Positions 1-8,594 of a stretch of 64,000 bases of DNA are shown here, piece by piece. A program made the position numbers and the translations under genes. Under the pieces are notes generated by a model. The model had not been told where the DNA came from, did no database searches, and saw only the letters and a program-made list of their open reading frames with translations. The stretch spans positions 186,001-250,000 of the forward strand of contig NZ_JABBFV010000003.1 in the NCBI RefSeq assembly GCF_012927105.1. The letters run 5' to 3'. The DNA comes from Sphingobium psychrophilum. GTDB taxonomy: Bacteria; Pseudomonadota; Alphaproteobacteria; Sphingomonadales; Sphingomonadaceae. Positions within the stretch are counted from its first letter, which is position 1; every line of letters starts with the position of its first letter.

Positions 1-53
1 TCCGCACCCAACGCCACCGACGCCATGTCACGGCTGATAAAAACCCGGCTCAT
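1..53 (-). CDS. fdsB: formate dehydrogenase beta subunit, N-terminal fragment
   Basis: Only the first 17 codons lie in the window; the gene runs off the left edge. The start ATG overlaps the fdsG stop as ATGA. The residues read MSRVFISRDMASVALGA, close to the usual N-terminus of the flavin/NAD-binding beta subunit (NuoF-like) of soluble NAD-dependent formate dehydrogenases. The identification rests on this short stretch plus its position directly after fdsG. Confidence 0.7.
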   Translation of the reverse strand, partial: MSRVFISRDMASVALGA

Positions 54-502
54 GCCGCCACCTCCAGCGCGATCCGCTCCAGCGTGGCCGCGTCGATCCG
101 CGCCACCGGCCGCCCGTCGACCAGCGCATTGGGGCCGATCGCGCACAGGCCCAGGCAATAAACCGGCTCCAGCGCGACTTGCCCGTCGGCCCGCGTCTCG
201 CCCATCGCCACGCCCAACAGCTTGGCCGCCGCCGCCTCGATTCCCGCGCCGCCACGCGCCTGACAGCTTTCCGCGCGGCACAGCTTCACCACATGCCGCC
301 CCGGCGCGACCCGCCGAAAATCATGATAGAAGGTGACGACCCCATGCACATCCGCGCGGCTCAGGTTCAGCGCCTTGGCGATCACCGGCACCCACGCATC
401 GTCGATATAGCCGACCTCTTCCTGCATCGCGTGCAGCAGCGGCAATAGCCGGTCGCGCGTCGCGCCGTGGCGCGCGGTCCATGCGCCGATAAACTCATCC
501 AT
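50..502 (-). CDS. fdsG: NAD-dependent formate dehydrogenase gamma subunit
   Basis: This 150-residue protein is the NuoE-like [2Fe-2S] subunit of the cytoplasmic molybdenum formate dehydrogenase (formate + NAD to CO2 + NADH). The thioredoxin-like ferredoxin ligands are visible as C75, C80, C116 and C120 (KLCRAESC and YCLGLC). I chose the ATG at 502 rather than an upstream in-frame start because AGGG lies at a good distance and the family N-terminus fits. It overlaps fdsB by 4 bases. The LysR gene lies just upstream on the same strand, with an ATAG-N7-CTAT box between them. MobA, needed for the molybdenum cofactor, is encoded 1 kb away. Confidence 0.9.
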   Translation of the reverse strand: MDEFIGAWTARHGATRDRLLPLLHAMQEEVGYIDDAWVPVIAKALNLSRADVHGVVTFYHDFRRVAPGRHVVKLCRAESCQARGGAGIEAAAAKLLGVAMGETRADGQVALEPVYCLGLCAIGPNALVDGRPVARIDAATLERIALEVAA

Positions 503-584
503 CTCTACCCTGCCTTTTTGGCCCGATTTTGCGCGCAATCCTGCGCCCACGCGATCTGCGGGTCAAATCGAAGTCGGATATCTT

Positions 585-603
585 TGATAGAGTTTCCCTA
601 TCA
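585..603. promoter_or_regulatory. LysR-type operator box upstream of fdsG
   Basis: Perfect inverted repeat TGATAG-N7-CTATCA, containing the classic LysR-family ATAG-N7-CTAT (T-N11-A) core. It lies about 83 bases upstream of the fdsG start and includes the stop codon of the LysR gene. A second box with the same core is found in front of the regulator itself at 1522-1536. Confidence 0.7.
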
Positions 604-1503
604 CCCCGTCCGAAATCCCTGTGGCAGGCGCAACTCGCGCGCGACCCCCAACACCGCCTGCGCCAGCGGTCCCATAGGCGCACTGTCGGACACGATCACG
701 CCGACCCGGCTGCCCTCATCCGCCTGTGGCATGGCGTGGGTCCGCGCCCAACTCAGCCCGTCGAGCAAGGTCGCATGACTGTCGGGAATGATCGAACAGA
801 GCCGCCCCTGTTGCACCAGTCCTAGTAGCGCGACATAGCTGTCCGCCGTCACCAGCGGCCGCAGCGCCAGCCCCCGCTCGGCCAGCCGCGCATCGAGAAT
901 CCGCCGGTTCTGCATCCCCTGATGCAGCAGGCACAAAGGCAATATGGCCAACCCCGCCCAGTCCAGCGGATCGGGCACCGCCACGCCGTCTACCGCACTC
1001 ACCAGCATCGTCCGCTCGACATAGAGCGGCACCGACAGCGCATGGGCGGGCGGTTCGAAATCCAGATAGGTCAGCCCCGCATCCAGCTCGAACGCGGCCA
1101 GATCGCGCTCGATCTGCCGCGACGTCAGCGCCCGGATGGACACGTTCAAACCCGGATGCCGCGCCTGCATCGCCGCGACCAGGCACCCGATGGCGGGCAT
1201 CGCGGCAGGGATCGCGCCCAGCCGCAGTTCCCCCTTCAGCGGCCCGCGCGCCGTCTCCGCCGCCTGCCCCAGCGCCTCGGCCGCCGCCACCAATTGCCGC
1301 GCCCAGGGCAATATCGCCTCCCCCTCCGCGGTCAGCCCGGCATATTTGCGGTCGCGCCGGATCAGCCGCTTGCCCAGTTGCGTCTCCAACGTGACGATCC
1401 CGGCGGACAAGGTGGGTTGCGACACGTTGCAATGCGCGGCGGCGCGGGCAAAATGGCCTTCGCGCTCCAGCGCCAAGAAATATTCGACAAGGCGGGTCTG
1501 CAT
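601..1503 (-). CDS. fdsR: LysR-family regulator of formate dehydrogenase
   Basis: A 300-residue LysR-type transcription factor. The N-terminal helix-turn-helix (about residues 2-60, including HFARAAAHCNVSQPTLSAGI) is followed by a periplasmic-binding-protein-like effector domain. The family binds ATAG-N7-CTAT palindromes; one such box lies 18 bases upstream of this start (1522-1536) and another overlaps its stop (585-603). The inference is autoregulation plus activation of fdsGB and perhaps the divergent mobA. The gene symbol rests on context: the DNA-binding domain alone does not name the target. Confidence 0.8.
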   Translation of the reverse strand: MQTRLVEYFLALEREGHFARAAAHCNVSQPTLSAGIVTLETQLGKRLIRRDRKYAGLTAEGEAILPWARQLVAAAEALGQAAETARGPLKGELRLGAIPAAMPAIGCLVAAMQARHPGLNVSIRALTSRQIERDLAAFELDAGLTYLDFEPPAHALSVPLYVERTMLVSAVDGVAVPDPLDWAGLAILPLCLLHQGMQNRRILDARLAERGLALRPLVTADSYVALLGLVQQGRLCSIIPDSHATLLDGLSWARTHAMPQADEGSRVGVIVSDSAPMGPLAQAVLGVARELRLPQGFRTG

Positions 1504-1521
1504 ATCACCACCTTATGCCTT

Positions 1522-1536
1522 ATAGAGCATAGCTAT
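1522..1536. promoter_or_regulatory. LysR-type operator box between fdsR and mobA
   Basis: ATAG-AGCATAG-CTAT sits in the 46-base gap between the divergent starts of the LysR gene and mobA. It matches the core and the following CA of the box at 585-603. Its central position could let one regulator act on both promoters. Confidence 0.7.
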
Positions 1537-1549
1537 CAAGGGAGCGGCT

Positions 1550-2071
1550 ATGGACGAAACAAGGATATTGGGCGCCGTGCTGGCGGGTGGACGCGCCACG
1601 CGCTTTGGCAGCGACAAGGCGCTGGCCCGCATGGCCGACGGCCGCACCCTGATCGACCACGCGATGACCGGCCTCGCCTCCCATGTCGCGGCGGTCGTCA
1701 TCTGCGGGCGGGAAGGCGGACTATCCGATCGCCCGGCACCCCATATGGGACCACTGGGCGGATTGAACGCCGCGCTCCATCATGCGCTCTACCACGGCTT
1801 TGCCGGCGTGCTGACCACCGGCTGCGACATGCCCTTCTACCCCGCCGCCCTGCCCGCCGCCCTGATCGGCGAAGGCGCGGCGATCCTCAAAGGCCAGCAA
1901 CTACTCGGCTGGTGGCCCGCTACCTTCGCCTTCGAACTGGACGCCCATCTGGCGGAGGAGAATAATCGGTCAATCTATGGCTGGATCGACCGCGTGCACG
2001 CGCGCGTGGTGGAGATACCGGGCCTGGTCCTCCCCAACATCAACCGGCCGGGGGATCTGGCGGGTCTATGA
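1550..2071 (+). CDS. mobA: molybdenum cofactor guanylyltransferase
   Basis: A 173-residue nucleotidyltransferase that transfers GMP from GTP to molybdopterin, giving the guanine dinucleotide cofactor used by DMSO-reductase-family enzymes. The N-terminal signature GAVLAGGRATRFGSDKA (residues 8-24) and the metal-binding TTGCDMPF are clear. The ATG is preceded by GGGAGC. Both clients in this window, formate dehydrogenase on one side and the assimilatory nitrate reductase on the other, need this cofactor. The protein is slightly shorter than E. coli MobA (about 194 residues). Confidence 0.9.
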   Translation: MDETRILGAVLAGGRATRFGSDKALARMADGRTLIDHAMTGLASHVAAVVICGREGGLSDRPAPHMGPLGGLNAALHHALYHGFAGVLTTGCDMPFYPAALPAALIGEGAAILKGQQLLGWWPATFAFELDAHLAEENNRSIYGWIDRVHARVVEIPGLVLPNINRPGDLAGL

Positions 2072-2074
2072 CCC

Positions 2075-2140
2075 GTGTTCACGCGCAGGCGGGAACCCAG
2101 TTCAGACGGCGGGACTAGGTTCCCGCCTGCGCGGGAACAC
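2075..2140. repeat. 23-bp inverted repeat between convergent mobA and cobA
   Basis: Arms 2075-2097 and 2118-2140 are complementary with one mismatch around a 20-base spacer. The position between two convergent genes fits a bidirectional terminator, although long T-tracts are absent. The arm core (GCGCAGGCGGGAAC) looks like a mobile palindromic repeat unit. Confidence 0.6.
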
Positions 2141-2150
2141 CACCATTATT

Positions 2151-2933
2151 TCAGACCGTCAGCGCCTCACCCACCGCCACATTCACGCCCACCGGCGTTC
2201 CCGCTACCGCCTCACCGATCAGCAGCAAGGTCGGATCGTCATCGCTGATGGTCTGCACCAGAAACGCCAGCGCCGACAGCTTCCCCCGGATCAGCCGCTC
2301 GCTGGGCAGCGACACATTCACCGCCACCATCACCGGCGTTTCCGGGTCGCGCCCCGCCGCGATCAGCGACCGACCAATTTCGCCCGCCGCCGCACGCCCC
2401 ATATAGATGCCCAGCGTCCCGCCCGGCCGCGCCAGCGCGTCCCAGTCCAGCTTCAATGGCTCGCCCGCCTTCAAATGCGCCGTCACCAAGGTCAGCCCCC
2501 GCGCCACGCCGCGCAGCGTGAGCGACGCACTGCCGCTCGCCGCCGCCGCGCTGGCGGTGGTGATGCCGGGGCAGATATGCACCCGCACCCCCGCCGCACC
2601 CAGATGCGCCATTTCTTCCGCCGACCGGCCGAACACCGACGGATCGCCGCCCTTCAACCGCACCACCCGCCGGCCCGCCCGCGCCGCCGCCAGCAACAGG
2701 TCGTTGATGCTGCCCTGCTGCTTGCTATGCCGCCCGGACCGCTTGCCCACGCTCACCCGCTCCACGCCCTGCGGGATCAGGTCCAGCACCCCCGGCCCCA
2801 CCAGCGCATCGTAAAATACGACATCGGCCGCCGCAATCAGCTTGTCCGCCTTGCGTGTCAGCAGGTCCGGGTCGCCCGGCCCCGCACCGACCAGCCATAC
2901 CTCACCGGGCGAAATCATTTCATTCGGCTGCAT
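2151..2933 (-). CDS. cobA: uroporphyrinogen-III C-methyltransferase
   Basis: A 260-residue SUMT that methylates uroporphyrinogen III twice using S-adenosylmethionine to give precorrin-2, precursor of the siroheme used by NirB. Diagnostic motifs are VWLVGAGPGDPDLLT at residues 12-26, VRLKGGDPSVFGR and the GITTASAAAA segment. It overlaps the nasA 3' end by 14 bases; AGGAG lies 8 bases before the chosen ATG. The oxidase/chelatase partner is encoded separately at 21695-22459. Known nasF/cobA genes occupy the same position at the end of nitrate operons. Confidence 0.93.
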   Translation of the reverse strand: MQPNEMISPGEVWLVGAGPGDPDLLTRKADKLIAAADVVFYDALVGPGVLDLIPQGVERVSVGKRSGRHSKQQGSINDLLLAAARAGRRVVRLKGGDPSVFGRSAEEMAHLGAAGVRVHICPGITTASAAAASGSASLTLRGVARGLTLVTAHLKAGEPLKLDWDALARPGGTLGIYMGRAAAGEIGRSLIAAGRDPETPVMVAVNVSLPSERLIRGKLSALAFLVQTISDDDPTLLLIGEAVAGTPVGVNVAVGEALTV

Positions 2934-5529
2934 GAAGCGTCTCCTGACGAGTCTCTTTCAATAGATTGGCGAGCGCGGGCCGGCACGATCCGCAATTGGT
3001 CCCCGCGCCGATCGCCTTGCCGATGGCAGGCACGTCCACCAGTTGCTGCTGGCGGATCGCCGCGACGATCTGGTTCAGGCCGATGTCGAAACAGACGCAC
3101 ACCACCGCCCCCCTGTCCGGCTGGCTGCCCGGTCCGCGCGCCGCCAGCACCGAAGCGCCCACACCCTCGACCGACAACTGGGCGATCAGCCAGTCGCGCG
3201 ACGGCAGCAGGCCAGTGCGGGTGATGAACAACACGCCCGCCAGCTTGCCTTCACGGATGATCGCCACCCGTCGCGTGCCGCGCGTCTGGTCGATCGCCTC
3301 GACCCGCTCGCCCTTGGGCAAGCACGCTTCCAGCCGCGCGGCATCGCCATTGCCCGCCACCTCATAGAGCGCGCCGCCCGGCACACTGATCTTGGTCGCC
3401 CACAGGCAGGGCAGCTGCACCGGCTCCTGCCCCCGCAGGATCAGGAAGCCTTTCCATTCGGTCGCGACTCGCTCGACGCTGGCCGGGGTCGATTTGAAGC
3501 CCGGCTGGCCCGAATGGGGGTCGACCAGCGGCCGGGGCAGCAGGCCGGTACGCCCCCCGCTCGACACCTGATCGGTCCAGTGGATCGGCGTAAAAATCTC
3601 GCCGACCCGCTGTCCTTCGCTCAGCATCACGCGGAACAGGCTGCTCCCCTGCGCCGTCTGCACCCGCGCCAGGTCGCCCTCGCCAATGCCCAACGCCACC
3701 GCGTCGCGGGGATGAATCTCGACCAGCGGCTCCTCGCGATGCCGCGCCAGCTTGGGCGACAGGCCGGTGCGCGTCATCGTATGCCACTGGTCGCGATAAC
3801 GGCCGGTGTTGAGCGTCATCGGCCAGTCCTTGAGGGGCGCCTGCACCTCCATCTGTTTCGTCAGCACCAGCCGCGCCTTGCCGTCGGGTGTCGGGAAACG
3901 CCCGTCGGCAAAGGGCGTGTCGCCCCAGCGGAACGGCGCCATCGCCTCATAGGCGTCATTGCCGATCGTCGCATGGCGACGCAGGTTCAGCAGCCGCGCG
4001 CCGTCATTCTGGTAAGCGGTCAACCGCGCATGTTCACGCCAGATATCGGCGGGCCGATCATAGGCGAAGGCATTGCGCCACCCCATGCGCCGCGCGACTT
4101 CGGTGACGATCCACCAGTCCGGCTTCGCCTCGCCCGGCAGCGCCAGGAAAGGCCGCTGGCGGCTGATCGTGCGGTCGCTGTTGGTGACCGTGCCGTCCTT
4201 CTCGCCCCATCCGGCGGCGGGCAGGCGGACGTCGGCATGGACGCTGGTGTCGGTGTCGGCGATCACGTCCGACACCACGACGAAGGGGCACGCCTCCAGC
4301 GCATCGCGCACCCGCCCCGCATCGGGCAGCGACACGGCGGGATTGGTCGCCATCACCCACAGCGCCTTGATCCGGCCTTCGCCGATGGCGCGGAACAGGT
4401 CCACGGCCTTTAGCCCCGGCTTCGTCGCCATTGTCGGCGCGGCCCAGAATCGGCCAACGCGCGCGACGTTTTCGGGCGCGAAATCCATATGCGCCGCCAG
4501 CGTTGTCGCCAGCCCGCCGACCTCGCGCCCGCCCATGGCGTTGGGCTGGCCGGTGATCGAAAAGGGCGCCGCGCCCGGCTTGCCGATACGGCCGGTGGCC
4601 AGATGTACGTTGATGATCGCATTGACCTGATCGGTCCCGCGGATCGACTGGTTGATGCCCTGGCTGAACAGCGTGACGGTGCGCGGCGTCGCGGCGAACA
4701 GCCGGAAGAACTGCTCCAGCAGCGCAGGCGCGATGTCGCAGGTCTTGGCCGTCGTCCACAAGTCATGGCCGGTGCCGATATGCTCCCAAAAGCCGTCGGG
4801 CGTGCGCACGCTGTCGCCCAGAAACGCTGGATCGGTCATCCCCTCGGCCGCGCACCACGCCAGCAGGCCGTTCATCAGGGCGACGTCCGTGCCGGGCTTC
4901 ACCGCCAGATGCAGGTCGGCATCCTCGCAGGTTTCGGTACGCCGCGGGTCGATGACGACCAGCTTGGTTCCCCGCGCTGCGCGCGCCGCCTGGATGCGCT
5001 GATAGACGATCGGATGGCACCAGGCGGTGTTGGACCCGACCAGGACGATCAGGTCGGCCTCGTCCAGATCGTCATAGCTGGCCGGCACCACATCCTCGCC
5101 AAAAGCGCGCATATGCCCCGCCACCGCGCTAGACATGCACAGGCGGCTGTTGGTGTCGATATTGCCCGAACCAATGAAGCCCTTCATCAGCTTGTTGGCG
5201 ACATAATAATCCTCGGTCAGCAACTGGCCGGAGACATAGAAGGCCACGCTGTCCGGCCCATGCCGCTCGATCGTCTCGCGAAACTTCTTCGCGACCAGGT
5301 CCAGCGCCTTGTCCCAACTCGCCCGCTTGCTGCCCACCATCGGATGCAGCAGGCGCCCGGTCAGCCCCACCGTCTCGCCCAGATGCGTGCCCTTGGAACA
5401 GAGCCGCCCCGCATTGGCCGGATGCGCCTCATCCCCCTTGATGACGACCGATCGCGGCCCGGTCGGCGTGGCCGATATGCCGCAGCCGACACCGCAATAG
5501 GCGCAGGTGGTGCGGATCGGCTCCGCCAT
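2920..5529 (-). CDS. nasA: assimilatory nitrate reductase, molybdopterin catalytic subunit
   Basis: An 869-residue cytoplasmic Mo-bis-MGD enzyme reducing nitrate to nitrite. The N-terminal [4Fe-4S] ligands are C9, C12, C16 and C44, and the likely Mo ligand is C131 (RLCMSSAVAG). The C-terminal 60 residues form a BFD-like [2Fe-2S] domain (VCVCF and NCGSC), as in Klebsiella-type NasA. I moved the start to the ATG that overlaps the nirD stop as ATGA, which places the CxxCxxxC motif at the usual distance. It is part of the nirB-nirD-nasA-cobA operon controlled by the leader at 8409-8534. Confidence 0.95.
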   Translation of the reverse strand: MAEPIRTTCAYCGVGCGISATPTGPRSVVIKGDEAHPANAGRLCSKGTHLGETVGLTGRLLHPMVGSKRASWDKALDLVAKKFRETIERHGPDSVAFYVSGQLLTEDYYVANKLMKGFIGSGNIDTNSRLCMSSAVAGHMRAFGEDVVPASYDDLDEADLIVLVGSNTAWCHPIVYQRIQAARAARGTKLVVIDPRRTETCEDADLHLAVKPGTDVALMNGLLAWCAAEGMTDPAFLGDSVRTPDGFWEHIGTGHDLWTTAKTCDIAPALLEQFFRLFAATPRTVTLFSQGINQSIRGTDQVNAIINVHLATGRIGKPGAAPFSITGQPNAMGGREVGGLATTLAAHMDFAPENVARVGRFWAAPTMATKPGLKAVDLFRAIGEGRIKALWVMATNPAVSLPDAGRVRDALEACPFVVVSDVIADTDTSVHADVRLPAAGWGEKDGTVTNSDRTISRQRPFLALPGEAKPDWWIVTEVARRMGWRNAFAYDRPADIWREHARLTAYQNDGARLLNLRRHATIGNDAYEAMAPFRWGDTPFADGRFPTPDGKARLVLTKQMEVQAPLKDWPMTLNTGRYRDQWHTMTRTGLSPKLARHREEPLVEIHPRDAVALGIGEGDLARVQTAQGSSLFRVMLSEGQRVGEIFTPIHWTDQVSSGGRTGLLPRPLVDPHSGQPGFKSTPASVERVATEWKGFLILRGQEPVQLPCLWATKISVPGGALYEVAGNGDAARLEACLPKGERVEAIDQTRGTRRVAIIREGKLAGVLFITRTGLLPSRDWLIAQLSVEGVGASVLAARGPGSQPDRGAVVCVCFDIGLNQIVAAIRQQQLVDVPAIGKAIGAGTNCGSCRPALANLLKETRQETLHAAE

Positions 5530-5864
5530 CAGGCCGCCGCCTGCATCGCGGCAGGCCGTGCGATCCAAATCCGTCCGCTTTCATGCCTGACCGCGATCGT
5601 CGGCGTGCACCCCTCGTCCGCGCCCTGCGCCTCCCCGGTCCTGAGCGCGATGTTCCAGTTATGCAGCGGGCAGGCGACGCTATGGCCATGGACGATGCCC
5701 TGGCTCAGCGGGCCTTTCTTGTGCGGACATTCATTGACCAGCGCAAAGACCCGATCGTCGCCGGTGCGGAACACCGCGATTTCCTTCTCACCGCTGATCC
5801 GCACAGTCCGCGCGCCGCGCTGGGGAATGTCGGCCAGGGTGCCGATGTCGATCCAATCCGTCAT
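5529..5864 (-). CDS. nirD: nitrite reductase (NADH) small subunit
   Basis: A 111-residue Rieske-type protein that forms the assimilatory NADH-nitrite reductase with NirB. The [2Fe-2S] motifs CPHKKGPL and CPLHNW are intact. An in-frame GTG at 5873 overlaps the nirB stop, but the ATG at 5864 has GGAG eight bases ahead and is the better start. The end overlaps nasA by 4 bases. Confidence 0.92.
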   Translation of the reverse strand: MTDWIDIGTLADIPQRGARTVRISGEKEIAVFRTGDDRVFALVNECPHKKGPLSQGIVHGHSVACPLHNWNIALRTGEAQGADEGCTPTIAVRHESGRIWIARPAAMQAAA

Positions 5865-5869
5865 ATGAT

Positions 5870-8389
5870 TCACTCCGCCGCGATGGAGATGGGGTCGAGA
5901 TGCTGGTGCAGGTCGCTATTGGCGCCCGCGGCGCGCAACGCCCAGGGATCGTCCTGCATGAACTGCTGCGAAAACAGGAACCGCGCCCGCAGCGCCTCGC
6001 GCCCGGCATCATCCTCCACGATGCGCTGTTTCACATAATCGACGCCGACCCGCTCGATCCACGGCGCGGTCCGCTCCAGATAGCGCGCTTCCTCACGGTA
6101 AAGCTGGGTGAAGGCGGCGCAGTAATCCAGCGCCTCCTGCTCTGTTCCGACCTTGCACAAGAAGTCGGTGACGCGCACATGGATGCCGCCATTGCCGCCC
6201 ACATGCAGCTCATAACCGCTGTCCACGCACACGATCCCAAAATCCTTGATCGTGGCTTCCGCGCAATTGCGGGGGCAGCCCGATACCGCGATCTTGAACT
6301 TGTGCGGCATCCACGACCCCCAGGTCATCCGCTCGGTCTTGACGCCAAGGCCGGTCGAATCCTGCGTGCCAAAGCGGCACCATTCGCTCCCGACGCAGGT
6401 CTTCACCGTCCGCAGCGACTTGCCATAGGCATGGCCCGACACCATCCCCGCCGCATTCAGGTCCGCCCAGACGGCGGGCAAATCTTCCTTCTTGATCCCG
6501 AAGATGTCGAGCCGCTGGCCGCCGGTGACCTTCACCATCGGCGCGTCATATTTATCGACTACGTCGGCGATCGCGCGCAATTCGCGTGGGTTGGTCAGGC
6601 CGCCCCACATGCGCGGCACCACCGAATAGGTGCCATCCTTCTGGATATTGGCGTGCATCCGCTCATTGACGAAGCGGCTCTGCTGGTCGTCGACATAAAC
6701 ACCCGGCAGCGCGCAGAGCAGATAATAGTTGAGCGCGGGGCGGCAGGACGAACAGCCGTCGGGCGTCGACCAATGCAGCTTCTGCATCACTTCGGGGATC
6801 GACCGCATATCCTGCGCCACGATCTCGCGTCGCACATCGTCATGGCCGAAACTGGTGCATTTGCACATCGTCTTGGGGCCAGACTGGACGTCATCGCCCA
6901 ACACCACCGCCAGCAGATTTTCGACCAGCCCGGTGCAGGAACCGCAACTCGCCGACGCCTTGCACCCCGCCCGCACCGCGTCCAGGCTGCACGCGCCCTT
7001 TCCGATGCAGGCGACGACCTGGCCCTTGGACACGCCGTTGCAGCCGCAAATCTCGGCATCGTCCGAGAGCGCCGCAACGGCCGACTTAGGGTCCAGCGCG
7101 CCCCCTCCCTGGGCGAAAGCCTGGCCGAAGATCAGCAGGTCGCGCATCTCGGCGACATTTTCGCCGCGCTTCAGCAGGTCGAAATACCAGCCGCCATCGG
7201 CGGTATCGCCATAAAGGACCGCGCCGATGACGCGATCATCCTTCACCACGACCCGCTTGTATACGCCGCGCGATGCATCGCGCAGGACGATATCCTCGCA
7301 CCCCTCGCCACCCGAAAAATCACCGGCGGAAAAGACGTCCAGCCCCGCGACCTTCAGCTTGGTGGAGGTCACCGACCCCTTATAGCCTGTATGCTGGTCG
7401 GTCAGCCCGTCGGCCAGGCTACGGCACATGTCCCACAGCGGCGCGACCAGGCCATAGACATTGCCGTCATGCTCGACACATTCGCCGACCGCCAGCACGT
7501 CCGCATCGCTGGTGACCATATGGTCGTCCACCTGTATCCCGCGATTGACCGCCAGCCCCGCTTCGCGCGCCAGTGCTGTCGAAGGACGGATGCCCACCGC
7601 CATGACGACCAGGCTGGCCGGAATGTGGCGACCATCCTTCAACCGGACGCCCTCGACCTTGCCCTCACCGTATATTTCGGCTGTGTTCGCCCCGGTCAGT
7701 ATCGTCTGGCCCCGCCCTTCCAGCGCGCTCTTGAGCAGCCAGCCGGCCGCTTCATCGAGCTGCCGCTCCATCAGCGTGTCCATCAGGTGGATGACCGTCA
7801 CCTTCATGCCGCGCAGCGTCAGGCCATGCGCCGCCTCCAGCCCCAGCAGCCCGCCGCCGATCACGACTGCATCGCCACCCTTCCCGGCGGCTTCGACCAT
7901 CGTGTCGACATCCTTCATGTCGCGGAAGCTGATGACGCCCGGCAGATCCTTGCCCGGCACCGGAATGATGAACGGATCGGAGCCGGTCGCGATCAGCAGC
8001 TTGTCATAATGCACCGTCCGGCCGCTCTGCGCGGTCACGCTCTTGGCCGCCCGGTCGATCGCCGTCACCGGATCGCCCGCGATCAGCGCGATGCCATTAT
8101 CGTCATACCAGGCCCGGTCGTTGATGACGATCTGCTCGAACGTCTTTTCGCCCGCCAGCACCGGCGAGAGCATGATCCGGTTATAATTCACATAAGGCTC
8201 TGCGCCGAAGATGGTGACACGGTAGCGCGTCCCGTCCCGCGCCAGCAGTTCCTCGACCGCGCGGCACCCGGCCATGCCGTTGCCCACCACGACCAGATGT
8301 TCGCGCACATCGTCCATCGGCACGAGCAACTGGTCCTCGCTGCCCGCCACTGGCCCCGTTCCGGCCTGCGTCTCGATCTGAAATTCCAT
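5870..8389 (-). CDS. nirB: nitrite reductase (NADH) large subunit
   Basis: An 839-residue siroheme enzyme reducing nitrite to ammonium with NADH. In order it shows an FAD/NAD-binding region (GNGMAG at residues 36-41), two BFD-like [2Fe-2S] segments in the middle (CGCNG...CGSC and CKC...CSSC), and the siroheme/[4Fe-4S] half with GSEWCRFG and SGCPRNC. The longest open frame starts at 8422, but that ATG lies inside the 3' arm of an intrinsic terminator. The ATG at 8389, preceded by GGAG, is therefore the true start. Expression should require NasT antitermination. Confidence 0.94.
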   Translation of the reverse strand: MEFQIETQAGTGPVAGSEDQLLVPMDDVREHLVVVGNGMAGCRAVEELLARDGTRYRVTIFGAEPYVNYNRIMLSPVLAGEKTFEQIVINDRAWYDDNGIALIAGDPVTAIDRAAKSVTAQSGRTVHYDKLLIATGSDPFIIPVPGKDLPGVISFRDMKDVDTMVEAAGKGGDAVVIGGGLLGLEAAHGLTLRGMKVTVIHLMDTLMERQLDEAAGWLLKSALEGRGQTILTGANTAEIYGEGKVEGVRLKDGRHIPASLVVMAVGIRPSTALAREAGLAVNRGIQVDDHMVTSDADVLAVGECVEHDGNVYGLVAPLWDMCRSLADGLTDQHTGYKGSVTSTKLKVAGLDVFSAGDFSGGEGCEDIVLRDASRGVYKRVVVKDDRVIGAVLYGDTADGGWYFDLLKRGENVAEMRDLLIFGQAFAQGGGALDPKSAVAALSDDAEICGCNGVSKGQVVACIGKGACSLDAVRAGCKASASCGSCTGLVENLLAVVLGDDVQSGPKTMCKCTSFGHDDVRREIVAQDMRSIPEVMQKLHWSTPDGCSSCRPALNYYLLCALPGVYVDDQQSRFVNERMHANIQKDGTYSVVPRMWGGLTNPRELRAIADVVDKYDAPMVKVTGGQRLDIFGIKKEDLPAVWADLNAAGMVSGHAYGKSLRTVKTCVGSEWCRFGTQDSTGLGVKTERMTWGSWMPHKFKIAVSGCPRNCAEATIKDFGIVCVDSGYELHVGGNGGIHVRVTDFLCKVGTEQEALDYCAAFTQLYREEARYLERTAPWIERVGVDYVKQRIVEDDAGREALRARFLFSQQFMQDDPWALRAAGANSDLHQHLDPISIAAE

Positions 8390-8408
8390 CCCCGTCGCTC
8401 CAGAAACC

Positions 8409-8463
8409 AAAAAAGCCGCCATCCTGACCCCCGGTAAGAACCGAAAGTCAGGATGGCGGCTTT
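8409..8463 (-). terminator. intrinsic terminator in the nirB leader (attenuator)
   Basis: On the minus strand a perfect 17-bp stem (arms 8447-8463 and 8412-8428) is followed by a run of six U (8409-8414), ending only 19 bases before the nirB start. A terminator placed inside an operon leader, downstream of an ANTAR-type hairpin pair, is the known NasT-controlled attenuation arrangement. Confidence 0.88.
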
Positions 8464-8482
8464 GCCATCATATGCGCCTTGC

Positions 8483-8534
8483 CGGTTCTACCCTGAACCG
8501 CCGCGGCTATGTGAGAAGGACATCCTTGTCCCTT
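8483..8534 (-). promoter_or_regulatory. ANTAR-target dual hairpin in the nirB leader
   Basis: Hairpin P1 (8516-8534) has a 6-bp stem and loop AAGGAU. Hairpin P2 (8483-8500) has the stem CGGUUC/GAACCG and loop AGGGUA. Both loops are six bases with A at position 1 and G at position 4, the published signature of RNAs bound by ANTAR proteins such as NasT. They are 15 bases apart and 19 bases ahead of the terminator. nasT itself is encoded in this cluster at 12753-13337. Confidence 0.85.
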
Positions 8535-8550
8535 GCAGTGCAGCATATGG

Positions 8551-8578
8551 GGAATCGCTCGACCACTCAAGCGATTCC
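8551..8578 (-). terminator. hairpin after the porin gene
   Basis: GGAATCGCT and AGCGATTCC (8551-8559, 8570-8578) pair perfectly, and further internal pairing can close the loop to four bases. It lies 16 bases beyond the porin stop. No U-tract follows, so it may protect the 3' end or terminate weakly rather than act as a classical terminator. Confidence 0.5.
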
Positions 8579-8594
8579 TCTCATGCGATTTCAA

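Noticed and set aside
8390-8422. N-terminal 11 residues of the longest nirB reading frame
   Set aside because: They are encoded by the terminator arm and its T-tract in the leader; the ATG at 8389 has a proper ribosome-binding site.
5900-8437. 845-codon open frame opposite nirB
   Set aside because: Antisense frame produced by GC-rich codon bias; His/Arg/Gln-rich translation without domains, while nirB on the other strand is certain.
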